A stretch of 64,000 nt of DNA from Rhizomys pruinosus (GCA_009823505.1 VZQC01013997.1:1138480-1202479); one strand, 5' to 3'. Positions 1-10,385 are shown, numbered from the stretch's first letter. Notes: a model not told the origin generated them from the sequence alone. Made by a program: numbers and translations.

Positions 1-425
1 GTTTCAGAGGCCAGTTAAATGTTTGTGTGTTTCATACAATACATCTTGATCATATTTAGACTCTCTCCAGTCCCATAATGCCCCCCACCAGATTTCATGC
101 ATTCTGTCATATATGTTAAGCCCTGTCAAGCCAAGTTTGTGTCCCCAGATGTCCCTCAATAGGAGTCCGTCCACCTGAGCCCGGTGAGCCCATCTGGAGT
201 CACTCACCCGAAGCAAACGCACTCCCCCTCTCCCAGTAGTCATCTGTTAGCAACAGTTTCTCCGCCGAGGTTGGGGCTTCCTACCCATTTCCCCCCATTT
301 TTGCTAAGTTTTCTAAAGTTTAAGCTTACATTGGTCTTGTGCGTGCTGTCATCATTGCTATGAGTTCATATGAGTAACTTTCCAGCTATGTGGAAAACTC
401 AGAGGACAATTTCAAGAAGCTTTTT
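1..425 (-). mobile_element. LINE-1 (Lx-like) 3' UTR fragment, antisense
   Basis: The pyrimidine-rich start with 'catacaatacatcttgatcatatt' style sequence, followed by wording such as 'gtgctgtcatcattgctatgagttcatatg', matches the reverse complement of the long 3' UTR of older rodent L1s. The 79-codon minus-strand frame here is incidental. The left edge is cut by the window. Confidence 0.6.
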
Positions 426-444
426 GCCTGGTTACTAAATGTGA

Positions 445-725
445 TTTTTGAATATTTTATTTTTTATTATTTTTATTTCATGGGTATGAGTGTATTGCTT
501 ACATGTGTGTGAATGTACCTATGTCATGCAGTGCCTACAGAGGTCAGAAGAGAGTGTCAGATCCCCTAGAACTTAAGTTCATACAGAGGTCAGAAGAGAG
601 TGTCAGATCCCCTAGAACTTAAGTTACACATGGTTGTGAGCCACCATGTGGGTGCTGGGAAGCAAACTTGGGTCCTCTGCAAGAGCAGCCAGTGCTCTTA
701 GCCATTGAAACATCTCTCCAATCTC
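445..725 (-). mobile_element. B2 SINE, antisense, with internal duplication
   Basis: Read on the minus strand it has the tRNA-like head (ends in 'catctctccaat'), the body and the A/T-rich tail (445-480). It is longer than a normal B2 because a 43-bp body segment is duplicated. Confidence 0.85.
537..625. repeat. 43-bp direct duplication inside a B2
   Basis: Bases 537-579 and 583-625 are identical, separated by 'cat'. The duplicated block spans the 'ggtcagaagagagtgtcagat' body region. Identity of both halves points to a recent event or gene conversion. Confidence 0.9.
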
Positions 726-1649
726 TTGAATGTATAATTTTTATTTTGACTAATAAATGGATGCATTCAAGAAAATAGTGAACGTAAGTGTTCCTTACTC
801 ATTTGCATTCAACCAAAAATATGTCTTGACCTGCCTTGGCTTGCTCAACAGAAATGCAATCCTTATGAATGTTTATAGATTATTTTTATAACAAGAAACT
901 TTAATCAAAGTGGAAAACTAGGTTTGAAAAACAAAATTTGGAAATATAAACCTAAGCATAATTTTATCAATGTTTTTTGGGGGAAAAAATCTAGTTTTTT
1001 CTTTCCACAAACTGCAAATTGTCTTTCATTTTAATTTGGGTTCTTATTACTCAATGTCACTAGGTAAGTTGTCTTGAAGTCGATGAGAAATGTAGAACAG
1101 TGTGACGGAGGAAAACACCCCTGACAGGATTTCCAGGGTCATCACAATTGCTTGGAGAGCAGAGTGTAGAGGCTCCATGGCAGCCAGCGAAGGTTTTATT
1201 CACCAGCAGTGTCAATCAGACCTTTGCCCTAGACTTCACCCTGTGAAATTCCTGTTAACTCTTTTCCCTCCATCTGGATTCAAAATAAAGCTTTGTAGCC
1301 AAAATACTTAGTGACAGATGGCTCATTTCACTGCCGCAGTATCAGCCTTTGGGGCTCTGAGGGGATGATGCCAGGAATAGCAAGGGGCTGTGCACTGGAG
1401 AGAGGGGCCACAGCAGAATCTCTCCCCCCGCAGCCCTCCTCCCAACCTCCCTGGGATCAAGAACATCCTTATGTTTAGCCAACATGTGGTGCTCTCTAAA
1501 CAGACCAAGGCCTCTCCTCTGACCATGACCAGCTTGGAGATTTTGAATTTGCACTTAAATTTTCTTATAAGAAAAAAAAAAAAGACATTATAATAGTACT
1601 TACCTTCTAGGATTTTGTGAGGTTGAGATCAAACTCTTTTTTTGGTGTT
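726..1649. other. No gene or repeat recognised
   Basis: AT-rich, apparently single-copy sequence. A short open frame at 1102-1311 has no recognisable domain. An AATAAA lies near 1285, but no gene structure leads to it. Confidence 0.4.
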
Positions 1650-1790
1650 GGGAGGGTCTTTTTGAGACAGGGTTTCCCTATAGCCCCAACTGGCCTGGAA
1701 CTCACTCTGTAGACCAGGCTTGAACTCACAAAGATCCACCTGCCTGCCTCCCAAGTGCTAGGATTAAAGGCATGCACCACCACGCCAGGC
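1650..1790 (-). mobile_element. B1 SINE, antisense
   Basis: Starts with 'tttttgagacagggt' and ends with 'ccaccacgccaggct', the reverse complement of a full B1. About 10 bp around the 'ggctggcc' motif are missing. Confidence 0.9.
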
Positions 1791-2232
1791 TGAGATCAAA
1801 CTTCTTAAACCGTGGTTCAGGATGAGGTCATGTAGCTATGGTCATGAAAAACTTGGCAACATTAAAGATTTCAGAAATCTTTAAGCACGACACTGTCTGA
1901 GGTTTTTCTGAAAGTGTCACCTGTGTTGTATCCTACAACATCACTGCAGCCTTGGTTCTGAACACACAGAGTACTTATGTTGCACACACCAAAGTGTACC
2001 CCAGTGAACGCTGCCTGAGATGCTGACGCTCAGATGCAAGACCGCAGCATGTTATACCTGTATTACTTTACTGTACATACAAAATATTTTGATCTTATAC
2101 AAGTATAATGGTTGAACTCCAGAAAACAAAGATTTTGGAAATTCCCCATCAGTCCTCAGCAAGTATCACATTTAGTTCCTTTGGGTCATACTGCATTAGG
2201 TAGCATGCAAATTTTTCATTAAAGACTACTGA
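1791..2232. other. No gene or repeat recognised
   Basis: Nothing supportable. Moderately AT-rich single-copy-looking sequence between two SINE clusters. Confidence 0.35.
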
Positions 2233-2353
2233 GGAAGCTGAACCTAGTGACACGGGCCTTTAATCCCATGTACTCAGGAGGCCAAAGTGGGAAGATGACA
2301 AGATTAAGGCCTCTCTGTGCAACTTAGCAAGACCCTGTCTTAAAATAAAAACT
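2233..2353 (+). mobile_element. B1-related left half of a B1-ID composite
   Basis: Diverged B1-like text ('gcctttaatcccatgtactcagg' through 'gcaagaccctgtctt') followed by an A-rich linker. Its partner ID unit resumes at 2553, and the two halves are separated by a younger B1. Confidence 0.65.
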
Positions 2354-2505
2354 AGCTGGGCGTGGTGGCACATACCTTTCTTTAATCCTGGCACTTGAGA
2401 GGCAGAGGCAGGCAGATCTCTGTGAGTTCAAGGCCAACCTGGTCTACATAGCAAGTTCCAGACCAGCTGGGGTTACAGAGAGACCCTGTATCAAAAAGAC
2501 CAAAA
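2354..2505 (+). mobile_element. B1 SINE inserted in the B1-ID composite
   Basis: Full-length B1 from 'agctgggcgtggtgg' to 'ccctgtatcaaaaag'. The host element reads 'aaataaaaact' before it and 'aaataaaact' after it, consistent with a short target-site duplication. Confidence 0.88.
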
Positions 2506-2510
2506 AATAA

Positions 2511-2549
<39 letters not shown>

Positions 2550-2551
2550 AA
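2506..2551. repeat. (AAAT)n microsatellite on a B1 tail
   Basis: About eleven AAAT units grown from the poly-A tail of the preceding B1. Confidence 0.95.
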
Positions 2552-2552
2552 C

Positions 2553-2640
2553 TAAAAAGAAGGTTGGGGATGTAGCTCAGTTGTAAAGTGCTTGCTTGGC
2601 ATGTGTGAGGCTCTGGAGTCAGTCCCTACTAAGGAAAAAG
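2553..2640 (+). mobile_element. ID SINE (tRNA-Ala/BC1-derived)
   Basis: 'gttggggatgtagctcagt' with 'gtaaagtgcttgcttggcat' is the ID core, including a recognisable A-box. The B-box region ('gagtcagtcccta') is eroded. Confidence 0.8.
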
Positions 2641-2647
2641 CTAATTT

Positions 2648-2870
2648 ATTAAAAATATTTTATTATTTTATATGTATGAGAGTATTGCCTACATGTATGC
2701 AAGAGCACCTGTGCCATGCAAAGGACACAGACATCAGAAAAGAGCCTTGGATCCCCTGGAACTGGAGTTATAGACGGTTGTTTGCTGCCATGTGGGTACT
2801 GGGAATCAAACCTGGGTCCTCTGCAAGAGCAGCCAGTGCTCTTAACCACTGAGCCATCTCTCCAGCCCCT
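2648..2870 (-). mobile_element. B2 SINE, antisense
   Basis: Ends in 'gagccatctctccagcccc'. The body 'ggatcccctggaactggagtta' is present once, without the extra duplication seen in other copies here. Confidence 0.9.
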
Positions 2871-3039
2871 GCAAAAGCAATTTTTTAGAAAGCCAGGTTA
2901 AGCAGAATAGTTTCCCTGGGTATATTCCTAAACAGCCAGTCAGTGAAGACAAGGCTGTGGGTTTTGTGAAAGTTCACATAAAACGCCACTGCCTATCTGA
3001 GCGCGACTACACTCCATGCATTAGATTTCTTTTATATCT

Positions 3040-3165
3040 CACAACCACCTCCACATTGGGCACAATCATTGCTCTAATTCAACAAATAAAGAAGGTGAAG
3101 CTTACAGATCTTAGGAGTTGACTGGAGCAACACACCGACTCAGATTTCAGCCCCAGCTTGTAAAG
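3040..3165 (-). mobile_element. MIR-like fragment, antisense
   Basis: Weak resemblance to the antisense MIR core: 'caacaaataaagaaggtgaagcttacag' replaces the usual 'gatgaggaaactgaggc' segment. An ancient and heavily mutated candidate. Confidence 0.35.
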
Positions 3166-3316
3166 GGAGCTGATTTCAGACTTCCTCATAGGAGTTTGCA
3201 CCTCTTCGCTAAAGAGCCCATGGTTGGTCCAACCATGAAGCTTAGATGGAAGAAAATCTGTCTTTGGGGGTACTATGTAAGTGATTTATCTATGGAATAA
3301 AATCAAATAAAAAGTA

Positions 3317-3318
<2 letters not shown>

Positions 3319-3350
<32 letters not shown>
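3319..3350. repeat. (GT)16 microsatellite
   Basis: Uninterrupted GT dinucleotides followed by a short CT run. Confidence 0.98.
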
Positions 3351-3352
<2 letters not shown>

Positions 3353-3554
3353 CTCTCTCTCAGGAATGGCTATGGGGTGCTACCTTAGAGCCCACCAGGA
3401 AAACCCTAACCTTTCTATGTTTTCAAGCTTCCCAGCTGTGGTCCTGCTGGGCTCACATTGAAAGAGGAGATTCATGTATGGTCCCAGACACACCTGCCCT
3501 CAACAAACACTAGTTCTTCATCTAAGTTGTCTCCTTTTCCACCCTGTTTATGTT

Positions 3555-3806
3555 CATTATTTCTTTTTTTTAATTTTTATTTATTTTTGTATGTGTATGA
3601 GTATACTGTCTGCATGCAGGTCTGTGCACCCGTGTCGTGCAATGCCACGAAGGCCAGAAGAGGGTCTCAGATTCCCCTGGAACTAGAGTTCTCCTGGAAT
3701 TGGAGTCACAGACGGTTCTCAGCTGCCATGTGGGTTCTGGGGATCGAACCCGGGTCCTCTGCAAGAGCAGTCAGTGCTCTTAACAGCTAGGCCATCTCTC
3801 CAGCCC
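3555..3806 (-). mobile_element. B2 SINE, antisense, duplicated-segment subfamily
   Basis: Near-complete. It carries 'ggaactagagttctcctggaattggagt', i.e. two adjacent versions of the 'ctggaactggagtt' block, and the variant head 'aacagctaggccatctctcc'. Same signature as the copies at 12.5, 21.4, 53.8, 54.8 and 62.3 kb. Confidence 0.92.
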
Positions 3807-4861
3807 CCTGTTCATTATTTCTTATTTGATTCCTCCGCATCCAGTATGAAACAGTAGTTCTTGGGTTCCTTCCACAGCTCTAAATTCTAATGCTTCTAAT
3901 CAAGTTCTCCTCGCTGCCTTCCGCTGCCTTCTGCTGCCTTCCTACTCTCCACTTTCCTCTGCTGCACAGAATAGTATCAACCCCCATTCCTGCCCCTGTG
4001 ACTACTGAAATCCTCTGTCTATATCAGCTTTATCCTTCTGCCTTTTGTCTGGCATAGCTAAAATAAATCTCATATTTACAGGGAAGATGGCATCAATACA
4101 ATCATGTCAGCATACATTTGCTAAAGATATGCAAAGATACATTTGTTAATTCATGAATTTTTTGGCTGAGAGTGCAGCATTTATTTAACGATACAGACTT
4201 ATGCATATGCCAACATTTGGTTAAACACTAAGTGAAGACTTTAAAGAAAAGGAGTCACTAGAAACGAATTACAGTAAATGACAAATAACAAAACCTTCAT
4301 GAAACAGTGACCAGGATTAGGATGGTCTGTGATGTTGTCTTTATCCAGATGGTAATAAATGTAATGGTGATAGTTATAGTACATTTGTGAATTAAATATC
4401 ACTGTACGTGGGTTTATAGAAACCCTGTATCACTCCTGGCGATGGTAGAGCAGTGGTTAACTAGCAGTCATGCCCCGAATAGTCTCTTATGCACAAAATC
4501 TTACTGTTTTTTTCTTTAATTCATTGTATGTCCGAAGCCCCTTCCACATGTTAATCACTATATAAAGAATATGAGAGGGGAAAAATAAAACACGGACCTC
4601 TGAAGATTATCAGATATCAACAACATAGTTTTCCATTTTCAGCTTCTAGATTGCTGAAAAGTACAGAAAGTACTTCCTAGATCACCCTAAGAGTAAAGAT
4701 GAGTTTAAATTGACCTATTGTGATGACTCACCTAGACAGTTCACTTGGCTGGACTGAGAAATAAAGCTTGCCTCTGAGTGTGTCTATGAGGCATTTTTGG
4801 AGCTTAGATCACAAGGACCCTGACTTAACGAATGGTTTCATCCATGGTTGAATTGGAAGTT
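3807..4861. other. About 1 kb with no gene recognised
   Basis: Contains three short 'gctgccttcc'-type repeats (3910-3945). Otherwise AT-rich sequence without recognisable repeats or coding signature. Confidence 0.4.
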
Positions 4862-5100
4862 TTTTTTATGAATTTATTTTTTAATTTTCATTCGTGTATC
4901 TATGTGTGCACCTGTGAATGGAGGAACCTAAAGTGTCCAGAAGAGAGTGTCAGATCCCTTGGAGTTACAAGGAAGGAGAGTGTCAGATCCCTTGGAGTTA
5001 CAAGTGGGTGTAAGCCCCAGGAAGTAGGTGCCGAGAGCCAGATTCCGGCTCTTCATAAGAGCAGTACTGAGCTCCGAACTGCTGAGCCTTCTCTCTAGTC
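4862..5100 (-). mobile_element. B2 SINE, antisense, diverged, with 29-bp duplication
   Basis: B2 head 'gctgagccttctctctagtccc' and T-rich tail identify it. The block 4943-4971 recurs exactly at 4976-5004 (period 33), in the same body region duplicated in the copy at 0.5 kb. Confidence 0.82.
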
Positions 5101-5107
5101 CCTGAAC

Positions 5108-5415
5108 TCAAAATTTGAATGCTATTGGAAAGTGCTGGAGCTGTGGGAGGCGGGGCCTTAGTGGAGGAAGTGGGTCTCGGGCCACATGCCTTTGAAGGGT
5201 GCATCTCAGCCTGGCCTCTTCCTGATTCTCTGCTTCTTGTCTGCGGGAAGGTAAGCAGCATTTCTCCATTGCCATTTCCACTCTGGTCTAGAGGCAATGC
5301 AGCCATTCATGGACCCAAAACCACAGAAACCAAGAGTCAAAATAAGATTGTTCTCCTTTTAAATGGTTCCTGTCAGACATTTGTCATAGTGACAGATACT
5401 GTCATGCAGTGTGAT
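5108..5415 (+). mobile_element. Interspersed repeat, class uncertain (MaLR-like)
   Basis: 'gtgggaggcggggccttagtggagg' through 'aaccaagagtcaaaataag' follows the order of a common rodent repeat (metal-rich G head, then 'cctctt..ctctgcttc', then 'aaataa' end). Assignment to MST/MaLR-type LTRs is from memory only. Confidence 0.4.
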
Positions 5416-6139
5416 TGTCCTTCTCAGAATGGCCTGTTACTGGCATTTATTATTTATGGAGTCAGTAAGACATTAATACATTGCTGAGTTACGTATAGTG
5501 CATGCAGGACAAACAACATCATTCATGGAGTGGACAAGATGTTAAGATGTTGGCCCCTTATGCCGAATTGCTTAGAGTCCACCCAAGACAAAAAAGACAA
5601 GACAAAGTTCCCAGGAGTAAATGAGTGTATTGAGAGCTTGTATCCATTTCTGTTTGTTTCTATGGTGCATTATTGGACCACAGAGAACAATATCATCTCT
5701 GTCCTCCATCCAAGAAGGACAGGGAGGCGAAAAACACAGGAAAACACTGCCAAAGCCAGAACTCATCAAAGAAATGGGAAAGATTGCCTTCATTCATCTG
5801 CTCAGATCCTGGCATTGGTAGAAATAAAAAGGAGGTATTGTTCTTTTGAGTTCCAGAGAGAAAGAAAAAAGTACTTTGAAAAAAAATGAATTTTATAAAG
5901 TCAAACTTGACTTAAAGAAGTGAAGAAGAGCTAAGTTTTCCTTTCAGATTTGATCAACTGATTTTTCCTGGTGGTTTCTTTTCACACTGAAAAGCAATTT
6001 ATGTTCATTTGCTAATGATTTGGCCAGATAACACTGCTGGCTGATCTCATGTGAAGGAGAAAAATAACAAAAATATGACAGAATTGAGAACTACTTGTGT
6101 AGACTCGTGTATAATTGTCGATACTAAAGGAAATAGCGG
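5416..6139. other. No gene recognised
   Basis: Two short overlapping frames (5530-5889 and 5621-5821) lack domains or a coding context. No splice or promoter evidence ties them to a gene. Confidence 0.4.
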
Positions 6140-6600
6140 ACCGGGAGAAAGAGCTACAGTCCAACTGTGTGCTTTCAAGTCCAACTGTGTGACCTGAACT
6201 AAGCTACCTGCCCTCTGCTTCGATTTCCTCACCTAAAAAAAATGCAGATTACCACAATATCTAGTCCACAGAGGTACGGTAAAGATTATATTAGTTCATA
6301 TGTGCAAAACGTTAGACAAGTACCTTCTTTTGTAAAAAAAAATATTTTATTATTATTTTACTTTATGTGTATGAGTATATTACCTTCATGTATGTAAGTG
6401 TACATGTGTCGTGCAATGCCCAAAGAGGTCAGAAGAGGGTGTTGGATTCCCTGGGAACTGGAGTTACAAACAGTTGTTAGCTGTCCTAAGGGTGCTGGGA
6501 ATTGAACCTGGGTCCTCTGCAAGAGCAGCCAGAGCACTTAACCACTGAGCCATCTCTCCAGCCCTTAGACAAGTACCTTCTATATATTAGACACTATTTA
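6140..6600 (+). mobile_element. MIR, split by a B2
   Basis: 'gtgacctgaactaagctacctgcc', 'gatttcctcacctaaaa' and the downstream 'gacaagtaccttcta' follow MIR order. The B2 at 6329-6564 interrupts its 3' part. Confidence 0.6.
6329..6564 (-). mobile_element. B2 SINE, antisense, with 17-bp target duplication
   Basis: Flanked by a perfect 17-bp repeat 'ttagacaagtaccttct' (6312-6328 and 6565-6581). Full head, single body block and A/T tail. Confidence 0.96.
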
Positions 6601-7057
6601 AGTATTTGCTGTCACTTGAAGTTCATTTCAAAATAAAATTTAACTAGATACCTTACTCACCTCTAGGTTTAAAATAATCATGAACTTCAGCATAGGGAAA
6701 AGCAAGCCTATCCTAGTCGAGATTGCTTCTAGTGGAAAGTAACTGGAAACCCTCTGAATGGTGTGAGAAAGTACAAAGATATTTTGTGTTTACAAGAATT
6801 TCAGTGGCTGTCTCGGAACTCTGTGAGCCAGTAGAAATAACTCAGAACCCAGGTTCCTTCTAGCCTGTGTTCTGATAGCACTCAGCAGTCGGCACTTCGT
6901 TCTTGGGCTGGTTACTAAGGATCAGGAGAGTGGCTCAGCTCTGGGCATCAGGATGAGGGTAAGGAAGGAGAAGGAGACGTCTCCACTCACACAAAAACCA
7001 TCAGTCCCTTAAGTGGGTACAAAGCACCTCTGCCCTGTGCTTTTCTCTTCTGCAGGT
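6601..7057. other. No gene or repeat recognised
   Basis: Single-copy-looking sequence. Nothing supportable. Confidence 0.35.
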
Positions 7058-7402
7058 ATGTTTCTGCAGCTGTAGTAAACACCATGACCAAGGCAACTTA
7101 TAGAAGGAAGAACTCATTGGGCTTGTGGTTCCAGAGGGATGAACATGCATCGTGGTGGGGAGGCGTGACAGGAGGCAGCGGGAGCAGAAAGCAGAGAGTA
7201 CACATCTTCAAACAGACGTAGGAAGCAGAGAGAGAAACTGGAAGCGGGCAAGGCTGTGAACTCCCAAAGCCCACTCCACAGTGACGTGCTTCCTCCAGCA
7301 CGGCCACACCTCCTGAACCTCCAGCACCACCAGCTGCGGACAGAGTGCTCAAGTACTCGGAGCCTATGGGGGACATCCTCATTCACCCACCACACCCATA
7401 GA
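7058..7402 (+). mobile_element. hAT-type nonautonomous element (URR1-related), rodent
   Basis: 'taaacaccatgaccaaggcaacttatagaagg' and 'cggagcctatgggggacatcctcattca' match a common rodent nonautonomous DNA element. Terminal inverted repeats are not clear enough to assign ends exactly. Confidence 0.55.
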
Positions 7403-7589
7403 GCATAAGTGGCTAGCTTTCAACATTCAGTGAAGAGACAGAATGGCTGTTGGGTTAACTGCTTTGATAGAAGTTTTCAGAAACCAGCAACGATTGTCAC
7501 ACATACAGTGAGACATTTTTAAGTAGTCTCACTAAAGAGCAGAACAAGAAAATCCAGTCCCTTCCCAGAAAGACCATGTTAATTTTGTA

Positions 7590-7725
7590 TATATTACCAT
7601 GTGTGCATGCATGGCACAGCACACATGTAGTCAAAAAACAACTTTGTAGAGTCGGGTCTCAACTCAGGTCGTCTGGCTTGAGCAGCAGGCACCTTGGCCT
7701 GTTGAGCCACCTCACCAGCCCTGTT
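7590..7725 (-). mobile_element. B3 SINE, antisense, partial
   Basis: 'gtctcaactcaggtcgtctggcttgagcagcaggcacctt' plus 'gttgagccacctcaccagcc' is the B3 head in reverse. The tail half is eroded. Confidence 0.7.
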
Positions 7726-7799
7726 ACTCAATGTTTTCGTGGAGACTTTAAGCCACTGTCATATGTCAAGAAAATCAGCTCAAAATGTAAAGACTGAAT

Positions 7800-8098
7800 T
7801 AAAATGCATGAAGACCTGGGTTTGATCCTCATACCACAATCAACCAGCCATAGTGGCACATGCCTACAATTTCAGCACTTGGGAAGCAGAGACAGGAGAT
7901 CAAGAGTCCAAAGTCTTGCTGGGTATGGTGACACACCCCTTTAATCCCAGCACTCGGGAGACAGGTGGATCTCTGTGAGTTCAAGGCCAGACTGGTCAAC
8001 ATAGCAAGTTCCAGGCCAGCTGGGGCTACAGAGAGACCCTTTCTCAAAAAGCCCCCTACGCACACCAAAGAGTTCAAAGTCTTATCTCAAAATAAAAA
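7800..8098 (+). mobile_element. B4 SINE, split by a B1
   Basis: ID-like head ('gaagacctgggtttgatcctcat') followed by B1-like body ('agtggcacatgcctac'). It ends 'cttatctcaaaataaaaag' after the inserted B1. Confidence 0.72.
7918..8068 (+). mobile_element. B1 SINE inside a B4
   Basis: Bounded by a 15-bp target duplication 'agagt[c/t]caaagtctt' at 7903-7917 and 8069-8083 (one mismatch). Near-full-length body. Confidence 0.92.
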
Positions 8099-8510
8099 GC
8101 TGTGCTGGATAGCTTTAGTGTTAACTTGACACACCTGGGTTGAGGGGGCCTCAATTGGGGAATTGGCTCCATTGGACTGGCCTGTGGCCATGTCTGTGAA
8201 GTATTGTCTTGATTGTTGAGCAATGTGGGAGGGCCCAGTCCACAATGGGTGGTGCCACCCTGGGCAGGTTGTTGTGTACTGTATAAGAGGGCAGGCTGGG
8301 CATGGGCCAGGGGAGCAAGCCAGTAAACAGCACTCCTCCATGGCCTGTGCTTCAGCTCCTGCCTCCAGGTTCCTGTACTGAGTTCCTACTTTGGGCTCCC
8401 TGAGTGATGAACTGTGACCCAGGAGATGTGAGCTGAATAAACCCTTTCCTCCCCAAGTTGGTGTCGGTCAGAGGGTTTTGTCACAGCAATTGAAGAGAAA
8501 CTAGAACATC
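8099..8510 (+). mobile_element. URR1 hAT-type nonautonomous DNA transposon
   Basis: 'ttaacttgacacacctgggttgag', 'gggcccagtccacaatgggtggtgcca' and 'gctgaataaaccctttcctccccaagtt' are characteristic of the ubiquitous rodent repeat. The internal 84-codon minus frame is not a gene. Confidence 0.85.
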
Positions 8511-9129
8511 CCCAAACACTTCCATCATCTCAGGAAGTTTGATTTAGTAGTGCTGTGGTTTAGAGGCAGCAAGTCTATCAATATTTATGAGATTTTAAGA
8601 TGTATTTGTTGAATGCATAATGACTTATCCTACTAAAATACACAAATATGCAAAAACATAGGTTCCACATTGCAGCAGCATTGGAAGTGACGGAAATGCA
8701 GCAGATGACAGGAAATCACACATTCACGTCACACACCGTTTGAAAGGATGACATCCGTCCACAATACACTCACGAAGAAGAATGTTTGCTACGCGTTGTT
8801 GAGTGAGCCAACGAGTTATAGAGAACATATGGCACTGACTTTAAATCTATTATAATTTACATAAAATATGTAAATGTTTACATATTTTTACATAATGTAA
8901 GCTTTTTACAATATTAATATAAAAGTACATATATTTACATGTGCTTCAGAATGGAGACTAGGAATTAGGGGGAGCAGTGAGCTTGGAACACAAAATGGAA
9001 GGCGCCGGCCATGAGCGTATCCTTAAATTTTACACTCCCCCCTCCTCACCCACCCCGGCCTGGCTCCAGGTATCTGTGTAGAAGAGAGAACAGCACAAAA
9101 ACAAGGGAGTGGTTCATTTCCATGCTCTT
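8511..9129. other. AT-rich spacer with a perfect inverted repeat
   Basis: Contains an 11-bp-arm palindrome with a 2-base centre at 8864-8887 ('aaatatgtaaa' / 'tttacatattt') and several overlapping 'tacat/atgta' motifs. No gene. Confidence 0.5.
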
Positions 9130-9880
9130 TGCTTTTACGGTGTCGGATGCTTTATTTTAAAAATTTGTTCGAGTGGGAATGTAAACTCATACAGCCACTA
9201 TGGAAAGCAGTGTGGAGAACCCTTGGAAGACTTGGAATGAACTTGCCACCCGACCCAGCCATACCACTCCTGGGCATGTACCCTCAAGACTCACCCCTCC
9301 ACAGAGATACATGCACGGCCATGTTTATTGCAGATCTCTTCACAATAGCAAGGAGCTGGAACCAACCCAAATGCCCCTCAACTGACAAGTGGCTAGAGAA
9401 AATGTGGTACATCTACACAATGGAGTTCTATGCAGCAGTAAAGAAAGATGACATCATGAGCTTTGCAGGAAAATGGCTGGAGCTAGAGGACATCATGCTG
9501 AGTGAAGTAACACAGTCCTAGAAAAACAAACGATGAATGGTATCCCTCATCTGTGGATGCTAGCGCCAATTACCTAGTTGTAAGTATTTCTTGTGCATGG
9601 CCCCTTGAGCTTTTGTCCAAGCAGTTGGGAGTGATGCATATTGGAAATAACAACAACAACAACAACAACAACAACAGAAAGGACTACATCGAAGAACTGA
9701 CTGAAACAGTGAACTTCTGCTCAAAACAGTCAACTTCCTCATGGAGAATATTGAGAAAGACTGAGAAAGAGATGAAAAGCATGTTTGGCAGAATGCATGA
9801 GCTCTGGTGGGGTGGGGGAATGGGGGGGGGACACAGGTCTAGATTTGTTAAAAAATAAAAATAAATTTATGTGAAAAAAA
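9130..9880 (+). mobile_element. 5'-truncated LINE-1, 3' end of ORF2 plus 3' UTR
   Basis: ORF2 tail (to 9521) followed by a 3' UTR with (AAC)n at 9649-9677 and a G-rich tract near 9810-9830, then an A-rich end. A degraded target duplication ('aaaatttgttcga' near 9156, 'aaaaattgtttga' near 9880) is possible. Sister of the copy at 15.5 kb. Confidence 0.88.
9168..9521 (+). pseudogene. L1 ORF2 C-terminal remnant
   Basis: Encodes the last ~118 residues of the L1 reverse transcriptase/endonuclease protein. Family landmarks in order: '[14 protein letters not shown]', '[11 protein letters not shown]', '[17 protein letters not shown]' and '[16 protein letters not shown]'. The frame ends at a TAG where the sister copy has a CGG codon, so about 15 C-terminal residues are lost. 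The endonuclease and reverse transcriptase catalytic domains are absent through 5' truncation, so it cannot be functional. Confidence 0.88.
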
Positions 9881-9898
9881 ATTGTTTGATTACTTGTT

Positions 9899-10012
9899 TA
9901 TTTTGAGACAGGGTCTCCCTTTGTAGCCACAGCTGGTCTAGAACTCACAGAGATCCATTTTCCTCTGCCTCCCAAGTGCTGGGATTAAAAGAATATACCA
10001 CCATGCCTGGCT
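9899..10012 (-). mobile_element. B1 SINE, antisense, shortened
   Basis: 'tttgagacagggtctcccttt' to 'ccaccatgcctggctt', lacking part of the second B1 arm. Confidence 0.87.
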
Positions 10013-10017
10013 TAAGG

Positions 10018-10240
10018 ATTTTTATTTATTTATTCATTTATGTGTGTGTCCGTGTGTCCATGTGTGTGTCTGCATCTGGGTATGAGCGTGTGAGTATAGA
10101 ACCCGCAGAGGCCAGAACAGAGTTTTGGAGCTGGAGTTACAGATGGCTATGAGCCACCTTGATATGGGTACTGGAACCTGAATTCAGATCCTTTGTAAGG
10201 GCAGGCAGTGCTCTTAACCGCTGAGCCATTCCTCTAAGCT
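10018..10240 (-). mobile_element. B2/B3 SINE, antisense, diverged
   Basis: Tail 'tatttatttattcatttatgtgtgtg', body 'ggagctggagttacagatgg' and head 'ttaaccgctgagccattcctct'. The extra GT-rich piece suggests an old copy. Confidence 0.75.
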
Positions 10241-10261
10241 CCTATATACAATGCTTTATAC

Positions 10262-10385
10262 TTTATGAGACAAGGTAGCCCAGGCTGGCTTTCAACTTGC
10301 TAGCATGCCAAGGATGACCTTGAACTCATCCTCCTGCCTCTTCTCCCTAGTGATGGAATTGCAGGAGTGAGACACCCAGCCAGGA
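10262..10385 (-). mobile_element. Old B1 (proto-B1-like), antisense
   Basis: 'gcccaggctggctttcaacttgctag', 'gatgaccttgaactcatcctcctgcc' and 'tgatggaattgcaggagtgagacaccc' fit an early B1 form. Confidence 0.65.

Noticed and set aside
2553..2640. Possible tRNA gene because of tRNA-like A-box
   Set aside because: No cloverleaf can be closed. The sequence is an ID SINE with a damaged B-box.
8864..8887. Palindrome as a functional operator
   Set aside because: It sits in TACAT/ATGTA-rich sequence where such inverted repeats arise easily.
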